Source: Oceanitalea stevensii
Lineage (GTDB): Bacteria > Actinomycetota > Actinomycetes > Actinomycetales > Actinomycetaceae
Assembly: GCF_014837105.1 (NCBI RefSeq)
Contig: NZ_JACSPO010000005.1
Location: forward strand, 168,368 to 232,367
Direction: 5' to 3'
Length of the DNA: 64,000 bases
Both the position numbers and the translations under genes were made by a program. Positions 10,401 to 18,050 of the stretch are shown piece after piece. The first letter of the stretch is position 1. Each line of letters opens with the position of its first letter. Under the pieces are notes generated by a model, which ran no database searches, was not told the origin of the DNA, and saw nothing but the letters and a program-made list of their open reading frames with translations.

Positions 10401-12053
10401 GCGGTTGGGGTTGTCGTTGCCGTTGTCCGGGGAGTAGTCGGCGAGGGAGAGGTTGCCGGTCTCCTCGTCGATCGCGAACTGGAAGGGGTTGCGGAAGCCC
10501 ATCGCGTAGATCTCGGGCAGCGTCTTGTCCTCGGTGTCCTCGGACTCGTCGAACATGTTGCCCTCGGGGATCGCGTACGTGCTGCCGATCCCCGGCTCCG
10601 CGTCGGCAGCGATGTCCTCCAGCGGCGTGATGCGCAGGATCTTGCCGCGCAGGTCGTTGCTGTTGGCGGAGGTGGCCCGGGCGTCGTGGAACTGGCCGTC
10701 GCGCTCGGAGAGCGGCGCGTAGCCGCCCGAGGGCTCGGAGTGCGGGTTCACGTCGTCACCGACGCCGAGGTAGAGGTTGCCGTCCGCGTCGATCTCGACG
10801 ACGCCGCCCGTGTGGCCGGGCTCGTCCGGCAGGCGCCGGGCCGGGACCTCGAGGATGACGCGCTCGGTGTCCGGCTCGATGATGCCCGTCTCGTGGTCCA
10901 TGGTGAACCGGGAGAGCTGGCTGAAGAAGTTCGCGGGGTCGGTGTCGTCCTCGCTCGCGGGCGAGTAGTACAGGTAGAGGTGGCCGCTCTCGGCGAAGTC
11001 CGGGGCCAGCGCGATGCCGAGCAGCCCGTCCTCACCGCCGGAGTAGACGTCCAGCTCGAGCGCCGTCGTCGTCGTGTGCGTCTCGGGGTCGTAGACCCGG
11101 ACCTGCCCACGGACGAGCTCGGTGAAGAAGACGCGGCCGTCGTCGGCGATGTCCATGCCGAAGGGGGCGGAGGTGTTCTGGTCGAGCGCGACCCGCTCGT
11201 ACATGTCCCAGTTCGTGCCGCCGCAGTCACCCTCGGCGAGTCCGGCGGCCCACTCGACGCCACCGAGGATGTGGCCGAGCAGCTCGGGCTCCTCGAAGTG
11301 GGAGGGGAAGTGCCCCATGCCGGTCACCCAGGCGCGACCGCCGTCGTAGAGCTTGCACCACGAGATCGGGTGGTCGTAGCCCATGCGGTTGCCGCCGGGC
11401 TCGTAGGTCGACTCGTCCATCGTGGCGAGCACGTGGGCCTCGCCGCGGACGTTGGCGGAGTAGTTGTACCACTCGTCCGCGCGCTCCCAGCGCTGCGGGA
11501 GGTGGTCGGTCGAGGGGTGAGACTGGTCCTCCACCCGCACGGTGCCGGTGAGGCCCGGGTCGGTACCGGTCGCGGCGTGGCCGGGCATGAGCGCGCCGAC
11601 GAGCTCGTCCCACCAGTCGTAGTCGCCGCGCATGTCGGTGGCGTTGTGGATGGCGACGATGCCGCCGCCCGCCTGCTGGTAGCCCTCCAGGGCCTCCTTC
11701 TCGTCCGCGGTCCACGGGTCGCCGGAGGTCTGGAACATGACGAGGGCGTCGAACTGTGCGAGGTCCTCGTCGGTGAAGATCGAGGAGTCCTCGGTCCACA
11801 CGGACCCGATGCCGGCCTCCTCGAAGGAGTCCATGAGCAGGGGCGTGCCCTGCTCGATGGTGTCGCCGTGGCGCCAGGCCGCGGTCTCGGTGAAGACGAG
11901 GACGTTCGCCCGGTCGCCCTCCCGCGTGTCGATGATGTCGTGCTCTGGCTCGACGACGGCGGACGCCGGCATCGCGGTGAGCAGGGACAGGCCCAACGCA
12001 CTCACCGCGACCGACGCCACCGGCCGTCCCCAGCCGGGACGTGAGGTGCTCAT
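4461..12053 (-). CDS. Giant secreted ThuA / PQQ-type sugar dehydrogenase / DUF1080 multidomain protein with C-terminal five-repeat domain (2530 aa)
   Basis: A Sec signal peptide covers residues 1-32 (cleavage after PASA). Domains, with rough positions: ThuA-like 48-270 (NVLVFTETAAWRHGD, ending HILGGVEWAAG), PQQ-dependent glucose/sorbosone dehydrogenase propeller 285-745, PKD 747-830, Ig-like parts to about 1150, three concanavalin-like (DUF1349-type) modules around 1158-1348, 1364-1561 and 1564-1771, a Cu/Zn-SOD-like fold 1780-1918 (HLHDGSCMDHGGHY), another Ig-like module, DUF1080 3-keto-disaccharide hydrolase 2079-2271, then five 45-residue repeats (GDWDGDG type) 2280-2515. It probably binds, oxidises and cleaves glycans outside the cell; activities are inferred from the families. 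The ATG at 12053 has a GGAGG site. It is the last gene of the sugar operon, 72 bases after the epimerase gene. No LPXTG or other wall anchor is present. Confidence 0.9.
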   Translation of the reverse strand: MSTSRPGWGRPVASVAVSALGLSLLTAMPASAVVEPEHDIIDTREGDRANVLVFTETAAWRHGDTIEQGTPLLMDSFEEAGIGSVWTEDSSIFTDEDLAQFDALVMFQTSGDPWTADEKEALEGYQQAGGGIVAIHNATDMRGDYDWWDELVGALMPGHAATGTDPGLTGTVRVEDQSHPSTDHLPQRWERADEWYNYSANVRGEAHVLATMDESTYEPGGNRMGYDHPISWCKLYDGGRAWVTGMGHFPSHFEEPELLGHILGGVEWAAGLAEGDCGGTNWDMYERVALDQNTSAPFGMDIADDGRVFFTELVRGQVRVYDPETHTTTTALELDVYSGGEDGLLGIALAPDFAESGHLYLYYSPASEDDTDPANFFSQLSRFTMDHETGIIEPDTERVILEVPARRLPDEPGHTGGVVEIDADGNLYLGVGDDVNPHSEPSGGYAPLSERDGQFHDARATSANSNDLRGKILRITPLEDIAADAEPGIGSTYAIPEGNMFDESEDTEDKTLPEIYAMGFRNPFQFAIDEETGNLSLADYSPDNGNDNPNRGPAGIAEWMLVEEPGFYGWPLCMGDNEPFRDVDYRTNPVTVGEYFDCENPVNDSIHNTGLTELPAAVAPDMWYGYQRASHPEIVTQGGGLAPMGGPFYHYDPELDSDTKFPPAFDGQPFFFEWARNKMYSLLLTEDGTGLEKVNQFLPSEPFMAPIEAKFGPDGSMYVLDWGGGFGRHNPDSGLHRIDYVSGSRSPSAVATATPDSGQAPLEVTFDGSGSSDPENEELTYAWDFDGDGETDSTEASPTTTYTENGVYDARLTVTDPHGKTGTTTVPVTVGNTRPEISFNLPPDGAFFNFGDEISWDIEATDAEEEIADEDIIVQPALGHDAHSHPAEPFRGRTGTVATSLGGGHSDDMNVFYVLDARYTDSGGDGVPALTGQDTSLLFGKIREAEFFAESDGVTAAASRDVEGHGTSISGQDGAWASYDPVNLVNIDRLLLRVASATGGDIELRMGAPDGELLATAAVPSTGGLSRYTDVAVDVTDPGETFELYVVFVGEGERRLNFIEADGKGVSPTTTPRVAVTAPTGAESLEPGEITVTAEATDAENEITQVEFFVGDESIGVDDEAPYSVTWEVTEESVYQLTAVATNDNGVSTTSRIVPVTVGEPFGDFSQFTNARGEFSRGEDGSFVITSGGANMWNAADEYSSLYLPAGADEDWSATVKVVSQGNSHGSAKAGLIVRNDITAPGQSAGYAALGIRPSGGFEWLRSANGNGQLNASTAAGSTAYPAWVRIVRDGDQYTAFHSTNGEDFAQIGQPVTLPGAASVQDLGLFVTAHHATATSEVVFSDFVFDDDPVVPGPDPDPEPGPGPVCPVSMSDEFDGDDLSAQRWSTVRGDVSVADGALHLPVTTGDIDGVNTGPISFVGQPVPSGEWQVDTQVTLAHERHWQYSGLMLHSGDDDYTKLTFTRSDNGSRFLEFWTEAGGSRTQNAANVNLPADTPASVHLRLSSDGENVTAAYSLDGEEFTTLDGSAVLDPEATLGVVAAGDTGAGGGVAVVDHVRVTPDREDDGEREPSDEFEGDALDGCRWDATVRYNEENVSVADGELHVVTAPGDINNDNPDSPENFILQSAPEGDWTVETRFHAPLIHRWQYAGLLAYGDDDEYVKLDVVARNEPGSALNLGAELVSEVDGSFGAGGNRSVDLAAEPEGDYWHLRMSRTGDSYAGWVSEDGESWTPLGDPVTHAGDLSAVGLVAIGPEQTEPTTVSFDWFRVVDGDVEPPVDEDAPTVEGNVLGRSIGEFAPMGHGAGTTLDIGGTATFEKTATGTAVSVRVTGLLPGQEYASHLHDGSCMDHGGHYMHDPAGPARPPNEIWASSSNDPEGNLRPNRNGTAVGSGAATWIARQEPLSIMVHDSEPPGLPIACADFAAYEAPASLVAQADDGEGSGVDTVEYSLDGGEWTTLDGAVPVDEPGAHTAAFRATDAAGNTSEVHEVEFRVAGEVAEPTEVTPQAVTFTDEDGTDDDTYTVPAVEGVEYVVDGEVVGAGTHPGSGTVTVTARALEGYVLAEGATAEWEHTFSTEGGEPEPPACEPGEVEEGYRALFDGTQESLDAWRMAGPGSFELQEDCSMLSVGGMGLLWYPEELGSYSLKLDWMMDGDDNSGVFVGFPDPGDDPWIAVNEGYEIQIDATDEDDRTTGAIYTFQSADLEARDEALNPPGEWNSYEIVVEGQNIKVFLNEVLVNDFDSTHPDRDLTAGFIGLQNHGNGDDVYFRNVRVADLEEEPEPEPQPDRRTAEFHLSNSWQGSTDVHFMYGRWADEVLIGDWDGDGKDTIAVRRGNVFHVSNAQQGGDADAVITYGRPGDTILVGDWDGDGRDTFAVRRGNAYHVKNSMRGGDADSVFRYGREADTVLVGDWDGNGTDTFAVRRAATYHVKNSLRGGDADTVFTYGRAGDVTLAGDWDGNGTDTLTIQRGRVFHVNNSLRGGDADRVLTFGREGDEVHVGDWDGNGTDTLGIRRPVGQAPAPAAAAKEVTGTAKVA

Positions 12054-12125
12054 GAGACGAATTCCTCCATTGGATCGCGCATCTGCTTGCTTCTTCGCCG
12101 CCCGACAGTGGACGGTTGACCCCCG

Positions 12126-12983
12126 TCAGCTCCTGCGCATCAACCCCTTCAGGTGGGCCAGACCGTCGACGGCGATGGCGTCCTGGGTGGCCGCGAGCGG
12201 CCGCCAGATGGACGCGGCCGTCGCGATGGTCGCGTTCTCGGCCGTGAAGGACTCGATGCACAGGGGGCCCGCGTAGCCGGCGTCGTCGAGCGCGGTGAGG
12301 ATGTCGCGCCAGGGCAGGTGGTCGGCGCCGGGGGCGCCGCGGTCGTTCGCGCACACCTGGACGTGGGCGATGCGGGAGCCGGCCCGGCGGATCGCGGCGG
12401 GCACGTCCCGCTCCTCGATGTTGAGGTGGTAGACGTCGAGGAGGATGCCGACGTCGGGCACCGGGGCGAGCGCCTCCAGTGCCTGGTCGACCGTGTTGAT
12501 CAGCGAGGTCTCGTACCGGTTGAGGGGCTCGACGGCGATCCGCACCCCGGCCTGCACGCCGTGCTCGGCCACGGGGGCCAGGTGCTCGGCGAGCTCGGCG
12601 TAGCAGCGGCGCCGCTCGTCGTCGTCCATCCGCCACGTGCGCCCCACGGAGGCGTAGGCGGGCCCGGCGATGACCGGGGAGCCGACGGCGTGGGCGGCGT
12701 CGATGACGCCCCGCAGGTAGTCCTGGGTGCGGCGCACGGTCGCGTCGTCGGTGGCGACGAGCTCGCTGCCCTCGCCCATGACGAGGGTGACGGTCGCGCC
12801 GAGGCCGAGGTCCGCGAGCAGGGTCGCGGCGCCGGCCGGGTCCCAGTCGCCCAGGTGCTCGACCGGGAGCTCGACGAGGTCGAAGCCCCAGTCCTTGATC
12901 TGCGGCGCGAGGCGGCGCAGGGAGTCGTCGGTGAGCGGGGAGGTCCACACCCAGGTGTTCACGCCGATCTGGCGAGACGTCAT
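12126..12983 (-). CDS. TIM-barrel sugar (phosphate) isomerase/epimerase, D-tagatose 3-epimerase-like
   Basis: This 285-residue cytoplasmic protein has the AP-endonuclease-2 TIM-barrel fold. The four metal-binding positions of the D-tagatose/D-psicose 3-epimerase family are recognisable in VEPLNRYET (Glu), LLDVYHLNIEE (Asp), HVQVCANDRGAPG (His) and CIESF (Glu). Such enzymes move the C2 or C3 configuration of ketoses, or act as lyases or epimerases on 3-keto sugars. Which applies here is not decidable by eye. The ATG at 12983 follows an AAGGA site. The gene sits between the sugar-binding protein and the secreted ThuA/DUF1080 giant, so it probably processes the imported product. Upstream, 12984-13095 holds a GC-rich hairpin and no gene. 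Confidence 0.9.
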   Translation of the reverse strand: MTSRQIGVNTWVWTSPLTDDSLRRLAPQIKDWGFDLVELPVEHLGDWDPAGAATLLADLGLGATVTLVMGEGSELVATDDATVRRTQDYLRGVIDAAHAVGSPVIAGPAYASVGRTWRMDDDERRRCYAELAEHLAPVAEHGVQAGVRIAVEPLNRYETSLINTVDQALEALAPVPDVGILLDVYHLNIEERDVPAAIRRAGSRIAHVQVCANDRGAPGADHLPWRDILTALDDAGYAGPLCIESFTAENATIATAASIWRPLAATQDAIAVDGLAHLKGLMRRS

Positions 12984-13051
12984 CGTCCATCCTTCGTCGG
13001 GCCGGGCGCCTGTGCCCGGCGGGACGCCGGGGGGGGCGGGGCCCGGGCGGG

Positions 13052-13087
13052 CCGCCGTGGGCCACCGGGGGGCGGCGCCCCACGGCG
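13052..13087 (-). terminator. GC-rich stem-loop after the sugar-binding protein gene
   Basis: CCGCCGTGGG (13052-13061) pairs with CCCACGGCGG (13078-13087) across a 16-base loop, 9 bases past the binding-protein stop. Hairpins here often protect the mRNA of the highly expressed binding protein or partly terminate transcription before the downstream genes. Confidence 0.55.
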
Positions 13088-13095
13088 GGGTCGTG

Positions 13096-14343
13096 CTAGT
13101 TGCCCTGCCAGGCCTCGGGGAAGCCGGGGAGGTCCTCGCCGCCGAACTTGGCGTAGTGCAGCGAGGGCATGTCGGCGTTCCGCTCGAGGTAGTCGTCGAG
13201 GTCGGCGTCGGTGATCGGCTCCTGCGGGAGCACCCACTCGGCCGGGACCTCCTCGCCGGCCCAGATCATCTGGGCGGCCAGGACGGGCGTGCGCCACTGG
13301 AAGTTGGAGTAGCTCAGGCCGATGGCCGTCATCCCCGTCTCCTTCCACTTGCGCATGAAGCTCAGCTCGTCCTCACCGACGAAGACGGGGTAGTCCACGC
13401 CCATGTCCTCGAAGGCCTCGACGGCGGCGACGGCGCCGTCACCGGCGTCCATCCAGATGCCGTCGACGTCCCCGCGCTGGAGGTACTGGGTGACGATGTC
13501 CTTGATCGCAGCGGCGTCGCCACCGGTGAACTCCTGGCCCACCACCTCGATGTCGTTCTGCGAGAAGATGTCGTTCGCCGCGCCCCAGCGGTGCTCGAGG
13601 ACGTCGACGCCCGGGAGGATCCGCAGCGCCAGGACCTTCGAGCCGGGCTCGAGGTTGTCGACGAGGAACTCCGCGCCGCTCGCGCCGTAGGCGTAGCCGC
13701 CGATCGGGTGGATGAAGGTGACGGCGCAGTCGGTGTTGACCCCGCGGTCGAAGACGATGACGGGGGCGCCGCTCGCGCACGCCGCCTCGACGGCGGGGGT
13801 GAGGGTCGCCGTCGTCGACGGGGAGATGATGATCGCGCCGCAGTCGCCGTCGGAGACGAAGGACTCGATGTCGGAGATCTGCTTGTTGTCGTCGTCGCCG
13901 GCGTCGGCGACGCGGAACTCACCGATGACGCCCTCCTCCTGGAGGACCTCCACCTGCTGCTGCATGGTGGTCCACCCGGTGACGCGCCACGGGTTGGAGA
14001 TCGAGGCGTTGGAGAAGCACAGCGTCTGGGCGCCGTCGGCGGCGAACTCGGAGGTGTCGACCATCTCGATGGGCTCGATCATCTGCAGCCACGGGGTGGC
14101 GGGGTCGCCCTCGGGCTCCATGTCGCGCTGGGCGAGCTCGCGCTCATAGTCCGCGCGGACGAAGAACTCGCCCTCGGGGGTACCGCCCTCCTCGCCGGTG
14201 CCGTCACCGGCGTCGTCGCCGGCGTCCTGGGAGGCGGCGGTCGTGGGGTCCGCGGACTCGGACGGGGTGTCGGTGGTGCAGGCCGTGAGGACGAGGCCCA
14301 GGCCGAGGACGCCTGCGGTGAGGCGGAGCGTGGTGTGCTTCAT
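13096..14343 (-). CDS. Sugar ABC transporter substrate-binding lipoprotein (RbsB-like)
   Basis: This 415-residue lipoprotein has the signal MKHTTLRLTAGVLGLGLVLTAC with a TAC lipobox, then an acidic linker, then the two-lobe periplasmic-binding-protein type I fold of RbsB/XylF relatives. Recognisable parts are CFSNASISNPWRVTGWTTM (start of lobe 1), CGAIIISPS, APVIVFDRGV (hinge), and DGIWMDAGDGAVAAVEAFEDMG near the end of lobe 2. It captures a monosaccharide or related small sugar for the ATPase and two permeases encoded just upstream. The ATG at 14343 has a strong AAGGAGG site. It is separated from the permease gene by 73 bases, unlike the overlapping upstream genes, which may allow different expression. 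Confidence 0.93.
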   Translation of the reverse strand: MKHTTLRLTAGVLGLGLVLTACTTDTPSESADPTTAASQDAGDDAGDGTGEEGGTPEGEFFVRADYERELAQRDMEPEGDPATPWLQMIEPIEMVDTSEFAADGAQTLCFSNASISNPWRVTGWTTMQQQVEVLQEEGVIGEFRVADAGDDDNKQISDIESFVSDGDCGAIIISPSTTATLTPAVEAACASGAPVIVFDRGVNTDCAVTFIHPIGGYAYGASGAEFLVDNLEPGSKVLALRILPGVDVLEHRWGAANDIFSQNDIEVVGQEFTGGDAAAIKDIVTQYLQRGDVDGIWMDAGDGAVAAVEAFEDMGVDYPVFVGEDELSFMRKWKETGMTAIGLSYSNFQWRTPVLAAQMIWAGEEVPAEWVLPQEPITDADLDDYLERNADMPSLHYAKFGGEDLPGFPEAWQGN

Positions 14344-14416
14344 CAGTACCCTCCTTGGTAGCGATGCGGGGTCGGTAGGTCGTGGGTCGGGCGTGCGGAC
14401 GGGACTGCGGCTCAGC

Positions 14417-15466
14417 TCATGCGGCTCCCACGGGCTGGGGCTCGGCCGGGGTCTGCGGGGCGGTCGTGCGGCTGCCGCGGCGCATGCGGGACTGGTTCGC
14501 CGCGAAGGCGACGGCGGCGATGATGATGACGCCCTGGATGGTGGGGTTGAGGGTCGAGGGCATGTCGAGCTGGACGAGCAGCCGCTCGAGCAGCTGGTAG
14601 GTGAGCGCACCGGCGATCGCCCCGACGATCCACCCGCGCCCTCCGCCGAGGAGCACACCACCGAGGACGACGGCGGTGATCGCGGTGAACTCCATGCCCT
14701 GGCCCACCTGGGCGGTGACGCCGGCGAAGCCGCCGACGAGGATGCCCGCGACCGTGGCGAAGAGGGCGGACAGGACGAAGGCCCCGGTGCGCACGATCCA
14801 CACGCGGCCGCCGGCGAAGGTGGCGGCGGTGTCGTTGTCGCCCGTCGCGACGAGCACCCGCCCGTAGGAGGACCTCATGACGAGGATCCCGACGACGGCG
14901 AGCGCCACCATGATGAGCAGCGCGTAGGGCAGCTGGCGCAGGACGGGCATGTCGATGCCCATGCGGCCCCACTGGCGGAAGGTCTCCGACAGCGCGCCGG
15001 TGGGCGCGCCGCCGGTCCACAGCCGGATGGCGCCGTAGAGGACGAGCATCGTGCCGAGGGTGGTGATGAAGGACGGGACCCGCAGCAGGGTGGTGACGAG
15101 GCCGTTGACGAGGCCGACGAGCAGCCCGAAGCCGATCATGAGCGCGATGACCGGCCAGGTGCGGTCCTCCTCGCCGTTGATGAGCTTGGCGGCGATGACC
15201 ACCTGCGCCCCCACGAGGCTGCCGACGGAGAGGTCGAACTCACCGGAGACGATGACGAAGTACTGGCCGATGGCGAGGACGACGAGCGGCGCCGCGTTGC
15301 GCAGGAAGGCCATGAGCGACGGCGGCTCGTAGAAGCCCGGGTTGAGCACGAGCATGACGACGACGAGGAAGGCCAGCACGACGAGCACCGGCCCGCTGCC
15401 GTTGTGCCGCAGCTGGGTGAGGACGGAGGGCCGCGCGGGGCGGGCAGCCTCGGTACGGCTGGTCAC
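14417..15466 (-). CDS. Ribose-type sugar ABC permease (second subunit)
   Basis: This 349-residue inner-membrane protein of the RbsC/BPD_transp_2 family has about ten hydrophobic segments. Family signatures are IVSGEFDLSVGSLVG (residues around 75-90), TLGTMLVLYG, the ATGDND...A loop that contacts the ATPase, and AVVLGGVLLGGGRG near residue 270. The start is the GTG at 15466, which overlaps the preceding permease stop as GTGA. It probably forms a heterodimer with the product of 15463-16551, because the two are clearly different in sequence. The C-terminus has an extra Pro- and Thr-rich cytoplasmic tail. Confidence 0.93.
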   Translation of the reverse strand: MTSRTEAARPARPSVLTQLRHNGSGPVLVVLAFLVVVMLVLNPGFYEPPSLMAFLRNAAPLVVLAIGQYFVIVSGEFDLSVGSLVGAQVVIAAKLINGEEDRTWPVIALMIGFGLLVGLVNGLVTTLLRVPSFITTLGTMLVLYGAIRLWTGGAPTGALSETFRQWGRMGIDMPVLRQLPYALLIMVALAVVGILVMRSSYGRVLVATGDNDTAATFAGGRVWIVRTGAFVLSALFATVAGILVGGFAGVTAQVGQGMEFTAITAVVLGGVLLGGGRGWIVGAIAGALTYQLLERLLVQLDMPSTLNPTIQGVIIIAAVAFAANQSRMRRGSRTTAPQTPAEPQPVGAA

Positions 15467-16551
15467 GAGTGGCCCCCTTCGGTCGCCGGTGCCGGTCTCG
15501 CGCGGCGGGACGTCGCGTCCCGGAAGCGGGCCCTGGCCTTCTTCGGGTCGATCTGCCGGCGGGCGTACATGGCGACGGCCGCGATGATGATCGTGCCGCG
15601 CAGCACGTCGCGGAAGAACGGGTTGATCTGCAGCGAGTTGAACAGGCTGTCGAGGACGCCGAGGATGAGGACGGCGGCGATCGTGCCGCCGATCCCGCCC
15701 CGGCCACCGAGGAGCAGCGTGCCGCCCAGGACGACGGCGGCGATGGAGTCGAGGTCGTAGCCCGCGCCGTAGATCTGGGCGCCGACGCCCGTGCTGAACC
15801 GGGCGGCGAGCAGCAGGCCGGCCAGTCCGGCCATCGTCGAGCACATGACGTGCGCGATGACGAGGGTGCGGTCGGTGCGGATGCCCGAGAGCCGGGCGAC
15901 GTCGATGTTGCCGCCGACGGCGAACATGCTGTGGCCCAGCCGCGTGCGGTGGAGCATGAGGACGCCCACGCCGGCGATGACGAGCATGATGACGGCCGAC
16001 AGCGGCAGGATCCCGATGCGCGTGTAGCCGAAGCCCTGGAAGGACGTGGGCACCGCGCCGGACGGGCCGGGGTAGCGGGTGTCGAGGAAGCCCTTGATGA
16101 TGAGGCCCGAGCCGAGCGTCGTGATGAACGCGTGGACGCCGAGCTTGGTGGTGACGATCCCGTTGAACAGGCCGACGGCGGCCGAGACGCCCAGCGCCGC
16201 GGCGACACCGAGGAGCACCCGTGACTCGTCACCGTCCATGACGACAGCGGCGACGAGGCTGCTGAGGGCCGCCACGTACCCGACCGACAGGTCCAGGGAG
16301 CGGCACAGGATGACGAGGGTCTGCCCGATGGCGATGAAGCCGAGCAGGCTGGAGCGGGTGAGGATGTCGATGATCGAGCCACCGCTGAACAGGTTGTCCC
16401 CGCGCATGGCGAGGAGCACGCCGGCGACGACGAGCAGGATCAGCAGGGCGACGTAGATGAGCGGGACCGAGCGCAGCGGGGAGCGCCGGGCGGGAGAGGT
16501 GCGGGCGGGGCTGCTCGGTGCGGCTCCGACCTCGGGGGTGGCGGTCATCAT
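15463..16551 (-). CDS. Ribose-type sugar ABC permease (first subunit)
   Basis: This 362-residue RbsC-family permease shows the same marks as its neighbour: ILCRSLDLSVGYVAALSS, TTLGSGLIIKGFLDTRY, the AVGGNIDVARLSGI ATPase-contact loop, AAVVLGGTLLLGGRGG and a final DVLRGTIIIAAVAMYA helix followed by a basic tail. It overlaps the ATPase gene (TGA of the ATPase within ATGATG at 16546-16551) and the second permease (GTGA), so the three are translated as a unit. The N-terminal 30 residues are cytoplasmic and Pro/Ser/Ala-rich. Confidence 0.93.
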   Translation of the reverse strand: MMTATPEVGAAPSSPARTSPARRSPLRSVPLIYVALLILLVVAGVLLAMRGDNLFSGGSIIDILTRSSLLGFIAIGQTLVILCRSLDLSVGYVAALSSLVAAVVMDGDESRVLLGVAAALGVSAAVGLFNGIVTTKLGVHAFITTLGSGLIIKGFLDTRYPGPSGAVPTSFQGFGYTRIGILPLSAVIMLVIAGVGVLMLHRTRLGHSMFAVGGNIDVARLSGIRTDRTLVIAHVMCSTMAGLAGLLLAARFSTGVGAQIYGAGYDLDSIAAVVLGGTLLLGGRGGIGGTIAAVLILGVLDSLFNSLQINPFFRDVLRGTIIIAAVAMYARRQIDPKKARARFRDATSRRARPAPATEGGHS

Positions 16552-18050
16552 GCGCTCTCCTCCAACGCGTCGTGGCGGGTGGCCAGGGCCATGACGGCCT
16601 CCTCGTCGCAGCCGCCGGGCAGCTCGCCGCTGATCTCACCGTCGTGGAGCACGATGATCCGGTCGGCCATGCCGATGACCTCCGGCAGCTCGGAGGAGAT
16701 GAGGACGATGGCCACGCCCTCGGCGGCGAGGTCACGCATGAGCTCGTAGACGGCCCGCTTGGCCCCGACGTCGATGCCGCGGGTGGGCTCGTCCATGACG
16801 ATGACGCCGGGGTCGGTGACGAGCCACTTGGCCAGGACGACCTTCTGCTGGTTGCCGCCGGACAGGAAGCGGACCTCGTGGCTGCCGCTGCGGGCGGCGA
16901 GCTCGAGGGAGGAGAGGATCTCGGGGACCCGGCGGGCCCGGCGCGCGGCCTGACGGGGGACGACGGCATCGAGCACGAGGCGGGCGTTGGCGGCGACGGA
17001 CTGGTTGAGGGCCAGGCCCTCGGCCTTGCGGTCCTCGGTGACGAGGGCCAGGCCCGAGCGCACGGCGTCGCGAGGGGAGCGCGGGTCCACGCGCTTGCCG
17101 TCGACGTGCACCTCGCCGCTGCGGAAGCGCTCGACGCCGAAGAGGCCGTGGGCGATCTCGGTGCGCCCGCTGCCCTGGAGGCCGGCGAGGGCGACGATCT
17201 CCCCCGCGCGGACCTCGAAGCTGATGTCGCGGACCATGTCGTTGCCCACGCCGCGCACGGCCAGACGGACGTCACCCTTGCGGGTGCCCTCCCGCGGCTC
17301 GGGGAACAGGGCGCTGATCGAACGGCCGACCATCTTCCGGACGAGCTCGTCGGAGGTGATGCTCGCGGTCTCGACCGTGTCGACGAGACTGCCGTCCTTG
17401 AGGATGGTGATCCGGTCGCAGAGGTCGAAGATCTCCTTGAGCCGGTGCGAGACGTACAGGACGGCGACGCCGCGGTCCTGCAGACGGCGCACGAGGCGGT
17501 AGAGGAGCTCGACCTCGTGGTCCGCGAGCGCCGCGGTGGGCTCGTCCATCGAGATGATCCGGGCGTCGAAGGACATCGCCTTGACGATCTCGACGACCTG
17601 CTGCTCGGCGACGGACAGCGCGCGGACCTTGACGTCCGGGGCGATGGTGTCCACGCCGAGGTCCGCGAGGAGGGCGGCGGTGTCGCGCACCATCTGGGCG
17701 CGGTCGACCAGGCCGCGGCGGCGTGGCTCGCGGCCGAGGTAGACGTTCTCGGCGACGGTCCGCTCGGGCAGGAGGTTGAACTCCTGGAAGACGGTGGTGA
17801 CGCCGGCGGCCTGTGCCTCGAGCGGGTGGGCGAAGGTGACGGGCGCGCCGTCGAGCTCGATGGTGCCGGTGTCGGCGGGCTGCACCCCGGCGAGGATCTT
17901 CATGAGCGTCGACTTGCCCGCGCCGTTCTCCCCGACGAGGGCGTGGACCTCCCCCGCGCGGACCTCGAGGTCGATGCCGGTGAGGACCTGCACCCCGAAG
18001 AAGGACTTGGTGATGCCGCGCATCCGGAGGAGCGGCGCGTCCGCGCTCAC
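16548..18050 (-). CDS. Sugar ABC transporter ATP-binding protein with duplicated ATPase domains (RbsA/XylG-like)
   Basis: This 500-residue protein contains two ATPase halves, as is typical of monosaccharide importers. The first half has Walker A GENGAGKST, signature-like LSVAEQQ and Walker B IISMDEPTAAL. The second half starts near residue 250 (GNDMVRDISFEVRAGEIVALAGLQGSGRTEI, where the degenerate Walker A LQGSGRTE is normal for the family) and ends with LSGGNQQKVVLAKWL and VIVMDEPTRGIDVGAK. The GTG at 18050 overlaps the dehydrogenase stop (GTGA at 18047-18050), and no other in-frame start fits as well. It energises import through the two RbsC-like permeases. Confidence 0.95.
   Translation of the reverse strand: MSADAPLLRMRGITKSFFGVQVLTGIDLEVRAGEVHALVGENGAGKSTLMKILAGVQPADTGTIELDGAPVTFAHPLEAQAAGVTTVFQEFNLLPERTVAENVYLGREPRRRGLVDRAQMVRDTAALLADLGVDTIAPDVKVRALSVAEQQVVEIVKAMSFDARIISMDEPTAALADHEVELLYRLVRRLQDRGVAVLYVSHRLKEIFDLCDRITILKDGSLVDTVETASITSDELVRKMVGRSISALFPEPREGTRKGDVRLAVRGVGNDMVRDISFEVRAGEIVALAGLQGSGRTEIAHGLFGVERFRSGEVHVDGKRVDPRSPRDAVRSGLALVTEDRKAEGLALNQSVAANARLVLDAVVPRQAARRARRVPEILSSLELAARSGSHEVRFLSGGNQQKVVLAKWLVTDPGVIVMDEPTRGIDVGAKRAVYELMRDLAAEGVAIVLISSELPEVIGMADRIIVLHDGEISGELPGGCDEEAVMALATRHDALEESA

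Noticed and set aside
4578..12044. A long open frame on the + strand opposite the giant ThuA gene
   Set aside because: It mirrors the codon positions of the minus-strand gene in high-GC DNA and has no domain or start signal. The same applies to 24564-29066 and 44109-46949 (+), and to 20863-24441 (-).
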